Source: Chloracidobacterium sp. (lineage in GTDB: Bacteria; Acidobacteriota; Blastocatellia; Pyrinomonadales; Pyrinomonadaceae). From it: a stretch of DNA of 64,000 bases. Where the stretch lies: contig JADJXP010000002.1 in NCBI GenBank assembly GCA_016715795.1, forward strand, positions 1,116,001 through 1,180,000, in the 5' to 3' direction. Below are positions 34,354 through 43,999 of the stretch, piece after piece. Both the position numbers and the translations under genes were made by a program. Under the pieces are notes generated by a model, which saw only the letters and a program-made list of their open reading frames with translations, did no database searches and had not been told where the DNA came from. Each line of letters opens with the position of its first letter. Positions within the stretch are counted from its first letter, which is position 1.

Positions 34354-34371
34354 GTGCGAAGTATTTCGCAC
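34354..34371. promoter_or_regulatory. 18-bp perfect palindrome, candidate operator
   Basis: GTGCGAA-GTAT-TTCGCAC in the gap between the divergent usp gene (start 34246) and the AstE-like gene (start 34490). Perfect symmetry with a four-base centre suggests a dimeric repressor or activator site; the binding protein is unknown. No second copy was noticed in the window. The rest of this 243-base gap shows nothing clear. Confidence 0.5.
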
Positions 34372-34489
34372 AGGGCAAGAAAATTCCCCGCTGTCCTACA
34401 CTTTCTCCCTACTCGACGAACTCGTGTATCCTAAAATCGCACGCTCCGGATTCGGCATAAGGTTTGCTGTCAATTGCGTGGAAACAACG

Positions 34490-35695
34490 ATGCAATCTGA
34501 AACGGTGAACGGAGTACAACGGCCCAGCCTGCCGGTTTCCGGCGGAGAAATAGTCCACGGACAGCACTTGATCGCTGCTTTCTCTTGTGACAGCACAGGG
34601 CCGACACTCATCGTTGTCGCCGGACTTCACGGAAATGAACCGGCCGGCGTCGACGCTTTGCTGCGCGTCGCAAAGCTCCTGGACTGCGCCCATCACGAAT
34701 TGAACGGAAGGGTGTATCTACTTGCGGGAAATACGCGAGCGCTCACGGAGCGAGTCCGCTATATCGATGCTGATCTCAACCGTATCTGGACGAGCTCTAA
34801 TCTATCAAAAGCCGAAGGTACAAGGTCATCGGCACCGATTGAGAGTTCAGAACTTGCAGAGCTGCAGGCGATTCTCGATCACATTCTCATTACTGCTAAA
34901 GACGAGGTCTATGTTCTTGACCTGCATTCGACATCGGCGGGAGGGAGGCCGTTCGCAACTGTTGGCGATACGCTGCGTAATCGCGCTTTCGCTCGTAGGT
35001 TTCCTGTCACTATTGTCCTTGGGATCGAGGAACAACTGGATGGGACCATGCTTGAGTTCCTGAATAGTCTCGGCGCGGTGACGTTTGGCTTTGAGGGAGG
35101 CCAGCACTTGGCCCCCGAAACCGTTGATAACCACGAAGCTCTCACCATGCTCGCGCTTGAGAACGCCGGGATTGTTCGGCGCAAGACATTACAAGCTGAG
35201 CGGTATAGGGAATTGCTCAGACAGAATACGGGGGGCCGCAAGATCTATGAGGTTCGCTATCGGCATCCCGTTACCATCGATGATAAGTTCGAGATGCGTC
35301 CAGGCTACCGCAACTTCGACCGCATCAGACGCCACGAGATAATTGCCAATGACCGCACCGGCCCGATCAAACCGCCAGAGTCAGGGGCGATCCTGATGCC
35401 TTTGTATCAGAAGCAAGGTGAAGACGGCTACTTTCTTGTTAGGAAGGTAAGGACGTTTTGGCTCTGGCTGTCCGGCCTGTTGCGCAGGCTCCGCCTAGCC
35501 GAGGCCCTGCCGCTGCTTCCCGGCGTGAAAAGGCAGGAAGGTGATCCCTATACGCTTGAGGTAAACACCCGCGTTGCGCGGTTGTTTCCATTGCAGATAT
35601 TCCACCTACTTGGCTTCAGAAAACGTCGTTGGCACGGCGATGATCTTGTCGTGAGTCGGCGGCGACACGACTTCAAGAGTCCATTCGTCGACTAA
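34490..35695 (+). CDS. Succinylglutamate desuccinylase/aspartoacylase family zinc hydrolase
   Basis: 401 residues from ATG 34490; an upstream in-frame GTG at 34424 is possible but gives an unconserved leader. The zinc-carboxypeptidase (M14-like) core is visible: VVAGLHGNEPAGVDALLRVA with zinc ligands His and Glu of HGNE, a catalytic region VYVLDLHSTSAGGRPFATV with the third ligand His, and YIDADLNRIW. Members remove acyl groups from N-acyl amino acids. The C-terminal about 100 residues are an extra domain with an aromatic LWLSGLLRRLRL. Five bases before the GCS2-CBS gene, probably one operon. Confidence 0.85.
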   Translation: MQSETVNGVQRPSLPVSGGEIVHGQHLIAAFSCDSTGPTLIVVAGLHGNEPAGVDALLRVAKLLDCAHHELNGRVYLLAGNTRALTERVRYIDADLNRIWTSSNLSKAEGTRSSAPIESSELAELQAILDHILITAKDEVYVLDLHSTSAGGRPFATVGDTLRNRAFARRFPVTIVLGIEEQLDGTMLEFLNSLGAVTFGFEGGQHLAPETVDNHEALTMLALENAGIVRRKTLQAERYRELLRQNTGGRKIYEVRYRHPVTIDDKFEMRPGYRNFDRIRRHEIIANDRTGPIKPPESGAILMPLYQKQGEDGYFLVRKVRTFWLWLSGLLRRLRLAEALPLLPGVKRQEGDPYTLEVNTRVARLFPLQIFHLLGFRKRRWHGDDLVVSRRRHDFKSPFVD

Positions 35696-35700
35696 GTATC

Positions 35701-37635
35701 ATGGGCGAAAAGCATATCAACGCTGGCTACGACAACGAACAGATGCGGGCATTCACGCTCGCGGTGCTGAACGACCTCGAGGCCTTTCAACGTATGCTCG
35801 ACGCCGACCTCTTCGATGACGTCCTTCGGATCGGTGCCGAGCAAGAGATGTTCCTTGTCGACGAGGCCATGCATCCCGCGGGCGTCGCTTTGGATGTGAT
35901 CGAGGCGGCCGGCGATACCCGGCTTACAACTGAGATTGGAAAGTTCAACCTTGAGGCGAACCTGACGCCTCAGGTCTTTACGGGCGGCTGTCTCCGTCAA
36001 ATGGAGAACGAACTCCGCGAACTCACCGGCATCGTCAGAACTGCAGCAGCAAGGTCTAATGCGAGCATGGTCCTCGCCGGGATCCTTCCGACAATACAGG
36101 CGTCTGACCTCACGCGCGAGAACCTCACGCCGCTACCTCGTTATCACGAGATCGACCGCGTTGTAACGAAGCTCCATGGCGAGAACCGCGTTGTCCAGAT
36201 CAAGGGGCTCGACGAACTTCAGCTTACCTTGCAGGACACATTCACCGAGTTTGCGAATACGAGTTTCCAGATCCACTTTCAACTCAGTGCAGAGGATTTT
36301 GTCCGCTATTACAACTGGGCCCAAGCCATTGCGGCGCCGGTCCTCGCGTCGGCGGTCAACTCACCGCTTTTGCTCAATCATCGTCTTTGGCATGAGACGC
36401 GGCTCGCCCTGTTTCAGCACGCGACGGACACTCGATCACAAGCACACAAGGAGCGCAATCAACCGCCGCGTGTGAATTTCGGCGACCGGTGGGTCGATGG
36501 TTCGATCATCGAGATCCTGCGGGAGGACGCGGTCCGGTTTCGAGTTCTGCTGACACAGGAGGTTGGGGAAAACTCACTCGAATCGCTCGCAAATGGTCGG
36601 ATCCCTGATCTTGCCGCATGGCGGCTGCATAACGGTACGATATGGCGTTGGAATCGTCCTTGTTATGGGATAGTTGAAGGAAAACCAAGTCTGCGGATCG
36701 AGGCCCGCTACCTGCCTGCCGGCCCTTCCATCCTTGACGAGATGGCGAATGCTGCCTTCTTTTTCGGGCTGATGGTCGAGCTTCCTGAGGAGTTCGGTGA
36801 CATAACGCGGTTCATGTCATTCGACGATGCGAAGAACAATTTCTTCAACGCAGCACGTTACGGATTGGGTGGCCAGATCCGCGGATTCGACGGACAAAGC
36901 CGACGCGTAGGGCGAATTATCCTTGAGGAGCTGCTTCCTCGCGCACGCAAAGGTCTTGAGCGGGCCGGGATCGACCCCTGTGATCAGAACCGGTATCTCA
37001 ACGTTATTGAGCGACGCGTCGCGGCCGAAAGGACCGGCGCCCGGTGGATGCTGGATTCGGTCGCTAGCATGGACCCGCGAGCAAAACTCAACGTTCGAAT
37101 GCGCACACTCACGAAAGCAATGAAATCTTTGCAAGAAAGCGGCAAGCCGATGCACGAATGGCCCCTGGCCGAGATACCGGACAGGTCCGAGTGGATAGAT
37201 AATTACAAGACGGTCGAACAGTTCATGGCCGTTGACCTCTTTACAGTAAGGCCCGAAGACATCTTGGATCTGGCGGCCAGTTTAATGCACTGGCGACACG
37301 TTCGCCATGTACCCGTTGAGGACGATGCCGGTCGGCTCCTTGGCATCGTCTCGCATCGTGACCTTATAAAGCTGATGGCATCAGGATACCTCGACAGCAG
37401 GCGCCCGATATCGGTCAGGGATATCATGACGACGGACCTGGTTACCGTCGAACCCGAAACGCCCACATTGACGGCTCTGGAGCTTATGCGCGAACAGAAT
37501 ATCGGCTGCTTGCCCGTGATCCGTGATGGACGACTTGTGGGTCTCGTTACCGCACATGATTTCTTGACAGTTTCAGCAAAACTACTGGAAGAGCGTCTCG
37601 GCAGTGTATTCGCAAGAGATCCTGATAACGTGTAA
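35701..37635 (+). CDS. GCS2-type glutamate-cysteine ligase-like protein fused to two CBS domains
   Basis: 644 residues. Residues about 30-460 match the GCS2 family (YbdK-like carboxylate-amine ligases): [39 protein letters not shown], and the substrate-side [13 protein letters not shown]. Residues about 505-640 form two CBS motifs ([20 protein letters not shown] with [40 protein letters not shown] with [20 protein letters not shown]). CBS pairs sense adenosine nucleotides, so activity may be tuned by energy charge (inference). The fusion is longer than the usual 370-residue YbdK. Substrates unknown; the adjacent AstE-like hydrolase suggests acyl-amino-acid or gamma-glutamyl chemistry. Confidence 0.87.
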   Translation: MGEKHINAGYDNEQMRAFTLAVLNDLEAFQRMLDADLFDDVLRIGAEQEMFLVDEAMHPAGVALDVIEAAGDTRLTTEIGKFNLEANLTPQVFTGGCLRQMENELRELTGIVRTAAARSNASMVLAGILPTIQASDLTRENLTPLPRYHEIDRVVTKLHGENRVVQIKGLDELQLTLQDTFTEFANTSFQIHFQLSAEDFVRYYNWAQAIAAPVLASAVNSPLLLNHRLWHETRLALFQHATDTRSQAHKERNQPPRVNFGDRWVDGSIIEILREDAVRFRVLLTQEVGENSLESLANGRIPDLAAWRLHNGTIWRWNRPCYGIVEGKPSLRIEARYLPAGPSILDEMANAAFFFGLMVELPEEFGDITRFMSFDDAKNNFFNAARYGLGGQIRGFDGQSRRVGRIILEELLPRARKGLERAGIDPCDQNRYLNVIERRVAAERTGARWMLDSVASMDPRAKLNVRMRTLTKAMKSLQESGKPMHEWPLAEIPDRSEWIDNYKTVEQFMAVDLFTVRPEDILDLAASLMHWRHVRHVPVEDDAGRLLGIVSHRDLIKLMASGYLDSRRPISVRDIMTTDLVTVEPETPTLTALELMREQNIGCLPVIRDGRLVGLVTAHDFLTVSAKLLEERLGSVFARDPDNV

Positions 37636-37803
37636 AATCCGCGACAAGCGCGAACTTCTTCGCATCGACCTGAATATCTAGCTGAAAGTAGGGTCCTCTT
37701 GCTATCCCTGGTTGCCGTTTATACCGATAACTAATGGGTTTCCTCAGGACGCTGAGTGGAACGCCGATTGCTGTGGAAGCAGAGTGGTAGATGCGGGGTT
37801 AAT

Positions 37804-38535
37804 ATGGACACGACAAAAAATGGGTATGCCTTGACGAGTTGCACTCATTGCAGTGTTAGTCAGACGGAGTCATTTTGTGAACTTCGGAGTTCGGACCTGA
37901 GCGATCTAGACGATCTGAGATTCAGACGGATTTGCCCGGCCGGCACAACACTCTTTGTTCAGGGGCAGCGCGCTGATGGTGCCTTTATTCTATGCGAGGG
38001 ACGCTTAAAATTGCGAAATTCCTCTGCTGACGGACGAATAGTGAGCTTCGGAACCGCGACTGCGGGTGAGATGCTCGGATTGAGTGCTGCAATCTCTGAT
38101 GGCGAGTACGAGGTTACCGCCGAGGCGCTTGAGACTTGTCAGGTGAATTTTATCGCCCGCGATGAACTTCGTCAGTTTCTCTTGACACACCCGGCCGCCT
38201 GTCTGAACGCATTACGTCAGACAAGTCAGAACTATCAGAGTGCGGTCAAGCGGATCTGCTCCCTTGCTGCCTCGGATACCGTAGCGAACAAACTGGCGCG
38301 TCTGCTATTGGATCTCGATAAAAATCGGGACCAGGAGACTCTGGCTCTCAGCATGGATCAGCCCCTCACTCACGAGATCCTTGCAGAAACTCTCGGGGTT
38401 TCTCGAGAAACGATTACGCGGACCCTTAAGCGATTCAAGGAAAGTAATGTAGCGACGCTCAGGGGGCAATCTCTTGTGATCCACAACAGAGCGAGGCTTG
38501 CAGCCATCGCAAAACCGGGCTCCGATGCGGCATAA
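37804..38535 (+). CDS. Crp/Fnr-family transcription regulator
   Basis: 243 residues from ATG 37804 (the open frame from 37756 adds an unlikely leader). N-terminal cysteines C13, C16 and C25 (SCTHCSVSQTESFC) resemble the FNR cluster loop, and C112 (ALETCQV) is near the place of FNR Cys122. A cNMP-type beta roll spans about 35-130 (GTTLFVQGQRADGAFILCEG), then dimer helix, then HTH EILAETLGVSRETITRTLKR. The recognition helix R201-E202-x3-R206 has the CRP spacing (Arg180, Glu181, Arg185), which reads TGTGA. Fitting sites precede both cytochrome operons. Probably an oxygen or redox sensor for this cluster. Confidence 0.9.
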   Translation: MDTTKNGYALTSCTHCSVSQTESFCELRSSDLSDLDDLRFRRICPAGTTLFVQGQRADGAFILCEGRLKLRNSSADGRIVSFGTATAGEMLGLSAAISDGEYEVTAEALETCQVNFIARDELRQFLLTHPAACLNALRQTSQNYQSAVKRICSLAASDTVANKLARLLLDLDKNRDQETLALSMDQPLTHEILAETLGVSRETITRTLKRFKESNVATLRGQSLVIHNRARLAAIAKPGSDAA

Positions 38536-38550
38536 AAAATGCGATCAAGC

Positions 38551-38566
38551 TGTGATTTTGCTCACA
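38551..38566 (+). promoter_or_regulatory. CRP-type operator and class II promoter of the decahaem operon
   Basis: TGTGA-TTTTGC-TCACA at 38551-38566, flanked by C and G that extend the symmetry. A -10 like TAGACT at 38589-38594 places the site centre at about -42 from the predicted start of transcription near 38601, the geometry of class II CRP activation. The site is 68 bases before the ATG of the decahaem gene and 15 bases after the regulator gene. Confidence 0.8.
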
Positions 38567-38634
38567 GACAAAACACAAACGCTTAGGCTAGACTGGCACG
38601 TAGTTCGATAGACACATTAGATCTAGGAGGCGAT

Positions 38635-39660
38635 ATGATAGCTTCAAACAAGAGTATCAAGCTTGCCCTGCTAGTGCTGTTCTCACTCCTTTTCATGGGC
38701 TGGGTGATGCACGGACTTGAAAGGAGCGATGCGGCCAACTGGTCCGCCGAGCAGTTTCCGCTTCCCGCAGGTGTCAATCCGGACGATTATGTCGGAAGCG
38801 AGGCCTGCCAAGCGTGCCACGAAGATCAATCCAAGGGTTTTACGGGCACGAAGCATGCCAAGCTCGGGCAGATCGCGAGTTGGAAGAATAAGGCCCAGGG
38901 TTGCGAATCGTGTCACGGGCCGGGCCGCCTGCACGTTGAGGACTCAACCAATCCAAAGGGCATTATCTCATTCAGGAACAAGAGTTCTAAACAAATATCC
39001 GAGACCTGTCTTGCCTGCCATGCCGGCAAGGAGGCCCACAGCAATTATCGACGTGGCGAACATTGGCGGGCCGATGTGGGGTGCACCGATTGCCATAGTG
39101 CGCACGGGTCGCCCATGCCTGACTCGCGTCCCGGCTCACTGACGTTAGTTGGGCAGGCGACAAACCAGAATCCCGGCGTCGCCAATACCGCTATGCTGCG
39201 ACAGAACGAGCCGCAACTCTGCATCGGCTGTCACACTGAGACAAAAGCTCAATTCACAAAACCCTTCCATCATAAGGTGTTGGAGGGCGCGATGAACTGC
39301 AGCAGCTGTCACAACGCTCATGGTGGCTTTGAAGCGAAACAGACAAAGCTCGCCGTCGGGGCTGACATATCCTGCATTGGCTGTCATTCCAACAGGCAAG
39401 GGCCGTTCGTTTTCGAACATGCACCGTTAAAAACCGAGGGATGCATGGCTTGCCACACGCCGCATGGGACGAGCAATCCAAAGCTGCTCAACCGGAGTTC
39501 GGCCCGCCAACTGTGCATGGAGTGTCACAGTACGATCACTGCCCAAGTGGTGCCGGGCACGCCGTCATTTCATGATCAGGCCAACGTGCGATGGAAGGAC
39601 TGTACGGTCTGTCATGCGGCAATACACGGCTCAAACGCCCACAAGGCGTTCTTTAGGTAA
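38635..39660 (+). CDS. Decahaem cytochrome c, DmsE/MtrA type
   Basis: 341 residues with an N-terminal membrane segment/signal (ALLVLFSLLFMGWVMHGLE) and ten CXXCH haem sites: CQACH, CESCH, CLACH, CTDCH, CIGCH, CSSCH, CIGCH, CMACH, CMECH, CTVCH. The spacing and the opening DDYVGSEACQACHEDQSKGF are those of the DmsE/MtrA/PioA decahaem family, which forms a haem wire through an outer-membrane barrel. The barrel gene follows 15 bases later. Preceded by a Shine-Dalgarno (CTAGGAGGCG). First gene of the conduit operon, under the CRP-type site. Confidence 0.95.
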   Translation: MIASNKSIKLALLVLFSLLFMGWVMHGLERSDAANWSAEQFPLPAGVNPDDYVGSEACQACHEDQSKGFTGTKHAKLGQIASWKNKAQGCESCHGPGRLHVEDSTNPKGIISFRNKSSKQISETCLACHAGKEAHSNYRRGEHWRADVGCTDCHSAHGSPMPDSRPGSLTLVGQATNQNPGVANTAMLRQNEPQLCIGCHTETKAQFTKPFHHKVLEGAMNCSSCHNAHGGFEAKQTKLAVGADISCIGCHSNRQGPFVFEHAPLKTEGCMACHTPHGTSNPKLLNRSSARQLCMECHSTITAQVVPGTPSFHDQANVRWKDCTVCHAAIHGSNAHKAFFR

Positions 39661-39675
39661 TGGAGGTTAACTGAG

Positions 39676-41757
39676 ATGAAAAAAGCACATGTTTGCAGGA
39701 TCTTCAACGCTAGTCTCCTACGCCTCACGATGATAGCGGCGTCCATTTTGGCCACCGCATCCGTGAACATACCGGCACAATCACCGAGCCCGTCTCCCAA
39801 TGGGTCGGACGCGAGCTTCGCCGGATATAAGGTCACATCGTCGAGCGAATTTGGTTTTAGGGGAAAAGACCTAAATGGCAGCGAGAATAAGTTCCGCAGC
39901 GATCTGAACTATAAATCCGGTTTTCGGGTCTTCGACAGTAACTTGCTCCTGGAGACCGAGAACTCGAAAGGGAAGCCGTTCGACTCAATGCTTGTGTCCG
40001 TCAGCGGCTGGGGGGCTGACCCCACTGGGCTTACACGGATCAAGCTCGACAAATTTGGCGTTTACAAAGCCGATCTTACGGTTCGGCGGATCCAGTACTT
40101 TAATAATTTGGCGAATCATGTACTGAATGAGCATACACAGAATACGCGCCGCACGATGGCCGACCTGGATATCACACTTTTTCCGCAAAGTGAGACGTTT
40201 CGGCTTCTCTTTGGTACATCCTACGGATTGAGTCGCGGCCCCGGGGTCTATACGACCCGTGCATACGGGGACGAATTTCCGGTCGATACGTATGCGAAGA
40301 TCAGAAGTAACGACTATCGGTTCGGTGCAGAGGGGACATTAGCGGGATTCAACTGGGGCGTCACGCAAGGCCTTAGGGATTTCGGCGATCTATCGAAGTT
40401 CAGTATTATTGCTCCGACACCGGGGAATAACCCTGCGAATACTTCAGCCCTCGCCACATTCAGTCGCGTTTTTCCAACGAACGGCAGGGTATCCTATACG
40501 AATGCCCGCCTCCATCGAACATTCTCCAAGAGATTCGATGTTACGGCGCGCGCCATCTACTCGGTCAGCCGCTCAGAAATGGAAATGATCGAGAGAATAA
40601 CCGGTCGTGACCAGAGCAATAATTTCGTCGATCTTGACCGCTTCGCCATATTCGCCAAAACGAAACGGATCCAGTTTCGCTCGGACGTCGGGTTTACGTT
40701 CATGATCACCGATGCAGCCCGGGTCTCAAATACCACAACATTCGACCGGTTCTCGATTAGCGGCGATGAGAACTTTGAGGAGGCGTTCTACCGTCGAAAT
40801 GCTGCGGGAAATCCACTTGCGACAGTGGTCACGCGTTCTACCGGATACCGGTTGAAGCATTATCGGCGGCTGACCAATACGGCAGAGTTTGATTATCAGT
40901 TTTCCAACCGCCTCGGGTTTCACGTTGGATATCGGTATACGAAACGCAATGTAGAGGGAGCCGGCGTTGACAATGTATTAACCTCAGCTCCATCGCCAAC
41001 AAATCCGCTTCTGATCAACTTTGAGGAGCACAACACGACGCACGCGGGCATAGGCGGTGTGAAGATCAAGCCTACCAAGAACTGGGTGATCTTTGCCGAC
41101 GCTGAGAAGGGAAGCGCGGACAACGTATTCACGCGTGTTGAGAACTACCACTATACGAACTTTCGGGCCAGGAGCCGCTGGACACTAAATGACTTTACGA
41201 TCAACGTATCCGCGATGACCAAGGACAACACGAACCCGACGTTCAATATCGTGGCACCAACCGTCGACTTTGTCACTCGGATCAGACATAGGAACGTCTC
41301 GGGAACGCTCGACTGGACGCCGAACAGCAGGTTTGGCTTTAGTGGCGGATATAACTATAGATATCTAACAAGTTATACGCCCATTATCGTCCCTGTCAGC
41401 AACGTGCTCCGACAGGGCTTTAGCCAGTTCTTCGTTCGCGATCATTATGGGTTTGCGGAAATGACCGCCAAGGTCTCTTCCAGGCTTTCCTTTTTCGGTG
41501 CCTATCGTGTAAACCGCGACCTCGGCCAGGGATCAAGAGCATCCTCGGTGATCGAGCAGGTCATTACCTCATATCCGATGCGATTTGATACGCCTGAGAT
41601 TAGGGCTGCCATTCGCCTTAACGACAGGATAGACTGGAATATCGGTTATCAGTACTACAACTTTAAGGACGTTCAAACACCTGTGCAGAACTATCGGGCT
41701 CACCTCCCTTATACTTCGGTCAAGGTCTATTTCGGCTCTCGTGCCTTAGACCGATAG
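39676..41757 (+). CDS. Outer-membrane beta-barrel, PioB/MtrB-like decahaem-associated porin
   Basis: 693 residues with signal peptide (LLRLTMIAASILATASVNIP, cleavage near AQS). The rest is dense in alternating aromatic and polar strands typical of a 20+ strand barrel (LGFHVGYRYTKRNVEGAGVD, FGFSGGYNYRYLTSYTPIIV, IDWNIGYQYYNFKDV), ending in SVKVYFGSRALDR. Length and the pairing with a decahaem gene identify the MtrB/PioB family. It should insulate the decahaem cytochrome across the outer membrane. No CXXC motif near the N terminus, unlike Shewanella MtrB. No extracellular OmcA/MtrC-type cytochrome follows. Confidence 0.88.
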   Translation: MKKAHVCRIFNASLLRLTMIAASILATASVNIPAQSPSPSPNGSDASFAGYKVTSSSEFGFRGKDLNGSENKFRSDLNYKSGFRVFDSNLLLETENSKGKPFDSMLVSVSGWGADPTGLTRIKLDKFGVYKADLTVRRIQYFNNLANHVLNEHTQNTRRTMADLDITLFPQSETFRLLFGTSYGLSRGPGVYTTRAYGDEFPVDTYAKIRSNDYRFGAEGTLAGFNWGVTQGLRDFGDLSKFSIIAPTPGNNPANTSALATFSRVFPTNGRVSYTNARLHRTFSKRFDVTARAIYSVSRSEMEMIERITGRDQSNNFVDLDRFAIFAKTKRIQFRSDVGFTFMITDAARVSNTTTFDRFSISGDENFEEAFYRRNAAGNPLATVVTRSTGYRLKHYRRLTNTAEFDYQFSNRLGFHVGYRYTKRNVEGAGVDNVLTSAPSPTNPLLINFEEHNTTHAGIGGVKIKPTKNWVIFADAEKGSADNVFTRVENYHYTNFRARSRWTLNDFTINVSAMTKDNTNPTFNIVAPTVDFVTRIRHRNVSGTLDWTPNSRFGFSGGYNYRYLTSYTPIIVPVSNVLRQGFSQFFVRDHYGFAEMTAKVSSRLSFFGAYRVNRDLGQGSRASSVIEQVITSYPMRFDTPEIRAAIRLNDRIDWNIGYQYYNFKDVQTPVQNYRAHLPYTSVKVYFGSRALDR

Positions 41758-41779
41758 CAGAAGACGATCGTCCTCGCCG

Positions 41780-41806
41780 GCCGGCGGCTCTCGGGCCGCC
41801 GGCTTT
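41780..41806. terminator. Bidirectional terminator between convergent cytochrome operons
   Basis: GCCGGCGGC / GCCGCCGGC nine-pair stem with a six-base loop (41780-41803) followed by TTTCATT on the plus strand. It ends the barrel gene and lies seven bases beyond the stop of the NapC-like gene from the other side. Confidence 0.75.
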
Positions 41807-41809
41807 CAT

Positions 41810-43405
41810 TCACTTGTTTCCCATCTGAAGAGGTTCCTTGTGGCATTCGGCACACTGGAATTGGGAGATATCACCAAGATTCATTGGGTGACTAAAGGGC
41901 CGGTCACCTCGGTGGCATGATGCACACTGCCATGTATTTTTGTCACCGAGATTCACAGGGTGCCGGAATAGGCCGTCCGCTGGGTTCACGATCCTACCAT
42001 TGAAGGTCTGGGCGACCGTCGTATGACAGACCGAACACTCATTTCGGATCACTTGTCCGTCATTTGAGAAGTGCTGCCCGTCATGGCAGCGAAAACATCC
42101 CTGGGCATTGTAATGCCCGATGTTATTCGGATGGGCGCGCCAGTCGGTCTTCATCTCGGGGAAGAAATACGTCCGATAGATCTGCTGCACTTCAGCCACC
42201 GCTGAGCGTATCGACGCCAAACGTTCGGAATAGATGTCAGGATAAGTATTACGATAATACTCATCGAGCCGATGGGAAATGTTTTCTACCGCCTGCTCAT
42301 TCGTTTCGTAAGGTGTCGCGAGGACCTCAACGGCCCGTGCCTTTATGTAGGGAAGCTGCTGATCGAGGCGTCCTGCTTCCAGGGATCGATCAATAGCCTC
42401 GCTCGGCGACAGGTAAATGTGGGCCGGCCGGTTATGACAATCGATGCAATCCATCGTCCGTTTCGGAGCACTTGCGATCTCACCGGCTGACATTGCCGAA
42501 TCCTTTGCTTTGTACTCCACAATGCGGCCCGTCGCATCCTTCATCTGCACCCACGGAATGATCTGCCGCTTCTCATCGGCGGCAACGAAGGTAACCTCGT
42601 TTGAGATATTCATATGCCAATGAATGCCGCCGACGGCACCGGAATCTGGATCGCCACCGCCGACCTTGAGATACATACTCGTCCGGTTGAGGGAATTACC
42701 CTCGTCGTAAGCATAGTGGCTAAAGACCTTTAGCACATCGCCGTGGTATTTTTCCGACCAGTGGCACTTTTGACAGGTCTCCGTCGCGGATCGCATGTTG
42801 TGAACGGGCGTCTGGATAGGGCGATTATAGTGTCCGGTGACCACTCCCAAGAGCTGCCTTGCACCCGAGAACTTAGCCTTGACGTAGGCATCCGCACCGC
42901 TGCCAACGTGGCATTCCACACATCGAACGCGCGCGTGAGGCGATGCCTGATAAGCGACGTATTCGGGGTTCATTACGCTATGACATGCTTGTCCGCAGAA
43001 TGTTACCGATTCGGTGTATTCAAACGCCCGATAACTGCCGAATGCACTCATAAAAAGAAACAAGAACCCGAAACAAACAACTACGACAAGTCGCCGACGG
43101 CGGCGTGGGTCGTTCAGATCAAGCACAGGATATGGACGCACCTCGCCGGGTGAACGTGTACGGCGCCGTCGGCGTTCGACTAGGGCACCGACGCCTGCTA
43201 CCGCCAAGCCTAAGACCAGCACCGAAGGAACAAAAATGAAGGTGATCAGATCCGCATAAGGGTTTTCTGTCCCGCCTACAGTTTCGATCAAAAACAGCAG
43301 TAGAAAGCTGGTGAAAGCCGCCGCTGCGACTGCGAGACCGATGAAACTGATGTAGTTGCGCAATAGCCCTGATGAATATCCGTGAGGTTTTGCTTCGTCG
43401 CTCAT
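41810..43405 (-). CDS. Multihaem NapC/NirT-like membrane cytochrome c
   Basis: 531 residues from ATG 43405 (AAGGAGCG at five bases; an upstream frame start at 43453 is less likely). Three membrane segments lie in the first 140 residues, then the haem part with a CX3CH site (FCGQACHSVMNPEYVAYQAS, as known in some NapC relatives) and seven CXXCH sites (CVECH, CQKCH, CIDCH, CFRCH, CSVCH, CASCH, CAECH). The first section is the NapC/NrfH quinol dehydrogenase fold; the second is extra. It should take electrons from quinol and feed periplasmic cytochromes. Last gene of the minus-strand cytochrome group. Confidence 0.9.
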   Translation of the reverse strand: MSDEAKPHGYSSGLLRNYISFIGLAVAAAAFTSFLLLFLIETVGGTENPYADLITFIFVPSVLVLGLAVAGVGALVERRRRRTRSPGEVRPYPVLDLNDPRRRRRLVVVVCFGFLFLFMSAFGSYRAFEYTESVTFCGQACHSVMNPEYVAYQASPHARVRCVECHVGSGADAYVKAKFSGARQLLGVVTGHYNRPIQTPVHNMRSATETCQKCHWSEKYHGDVLKVFSHYAYDEGNSLNRTSMYLKVGGGDPDSGAVGGIHWHMNISNEVTFVAADEKRQIIPWVQMKDATGRIVEYKAKDSAMSAGEIASAPKRTMDCIDCHNRPAHIYLSPSEAIDRSLEAGRLDQQLPYIKARAVEVLATPYETNEQAVENISHRLDEYYRNTYPDIYSERLASIRSAVAEVQQIYRTYFFPEMKTDWRAHPNNIGHYNAQGCFRCHDGQHFSNDGQVIRNECSVCHTTVAQTFNGRIVNPADGLFRHPVNLGDKNTWQCASCHRGDRPFSHPMNLGDISQFQCAECHKEPLQMGNK

Positions 43406-43495
43406 AGATCGCTCCTTTTGCAAATGCAGCAAGGCCGCCAGGTGGATCACCAACTGGCAGCCCTGCCGATCAGCCGTGTGCCGATAAACGGCGGA

Positions 43496-43828
43496 CTACT
43501 TTGGCTGTCGCAGGTCCTTCATATACGCGGCCAGAGCTTTGGCCATGTTTTCGTCAACGCCCTTGTCACCGTAAGACGGCATATTTGGCGGCTTCTCGGC
43601 CTTCTTCCCAGTCAAGATGGCCTTCACAAGCTCCTCGTCTGCTTTCGCCGGGTCGAAGAACTTTGTCGCGACCGGAGTATGACACATCGCGCATTTGGCT
43701 TTGTAAAGGTCGGCCGCGGTGTCGGGCATCGCGGCACCGCGCACCGGTGTTGACCTGAAGAACATCAACAGTCCTACCAATGCAGCAAAGATCAAGATCG
43801 CTATCAACTTTATACGATTGCTTTTCAT
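43496..43828 (-). CDS. Monohaem cytochrome c
   Basis: 110 residues from ATG 43828, preceded by AGGAGA; the frame start at 43846 is less likely. An N-terminal membrane segment (KLIAILIFAALVGLLMFF) leads into a single class I haem domain: LYKAKCAMCHTPVATKFF with CAMCH, and the axial methionine in PNMPSYGDKG. Periplasm-facing electron carrier anchored to the membrane. 90 bases before the NapC-like gene. Confidence 0.88.
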   Translation of the reverse strand: MKSNRIKLIAILIFAALVGLLMFFRSTPVRGAAMPDTAADLYKAKCAMCHTPVATKFFDPAKADEELVKAILTGKKAEKPPNMPSYGDKGVDENMAKALAAYMKDLRQPK

Positions 43829-43887
43829 GAGATTCTCCTGAATCAAAGTTGTTTCTTGCGGCGTCTTGGGTCCACGCCTTCAGTTTA

Positions 43888-43915
43888 TCTATAAGCAATC
43901 GATATGCCATCCCAA
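43888..43915 (-). promoter_or_regulatory. Possible internal promoter for the monohaem/NapC-like pair
   Basis: On the minus strand, TTGGGA (43915-43910) and TATAGA (43893-43888) with a 16-base spacer lie in the 171-base gap before the monohaem gene. No TGTGA site is present here. The pair may be transcribed separately from the upstream cytochrome operon. Confidence 0.35.
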
Positions 43916-43999
43916 CTTCGAATAACCGGCGGTAAACGGTCAGGTTTTCGTGTGGCGCCGCCTCTCAGCATCTACCCGGCGCGAAAAATCCCGCACGAG

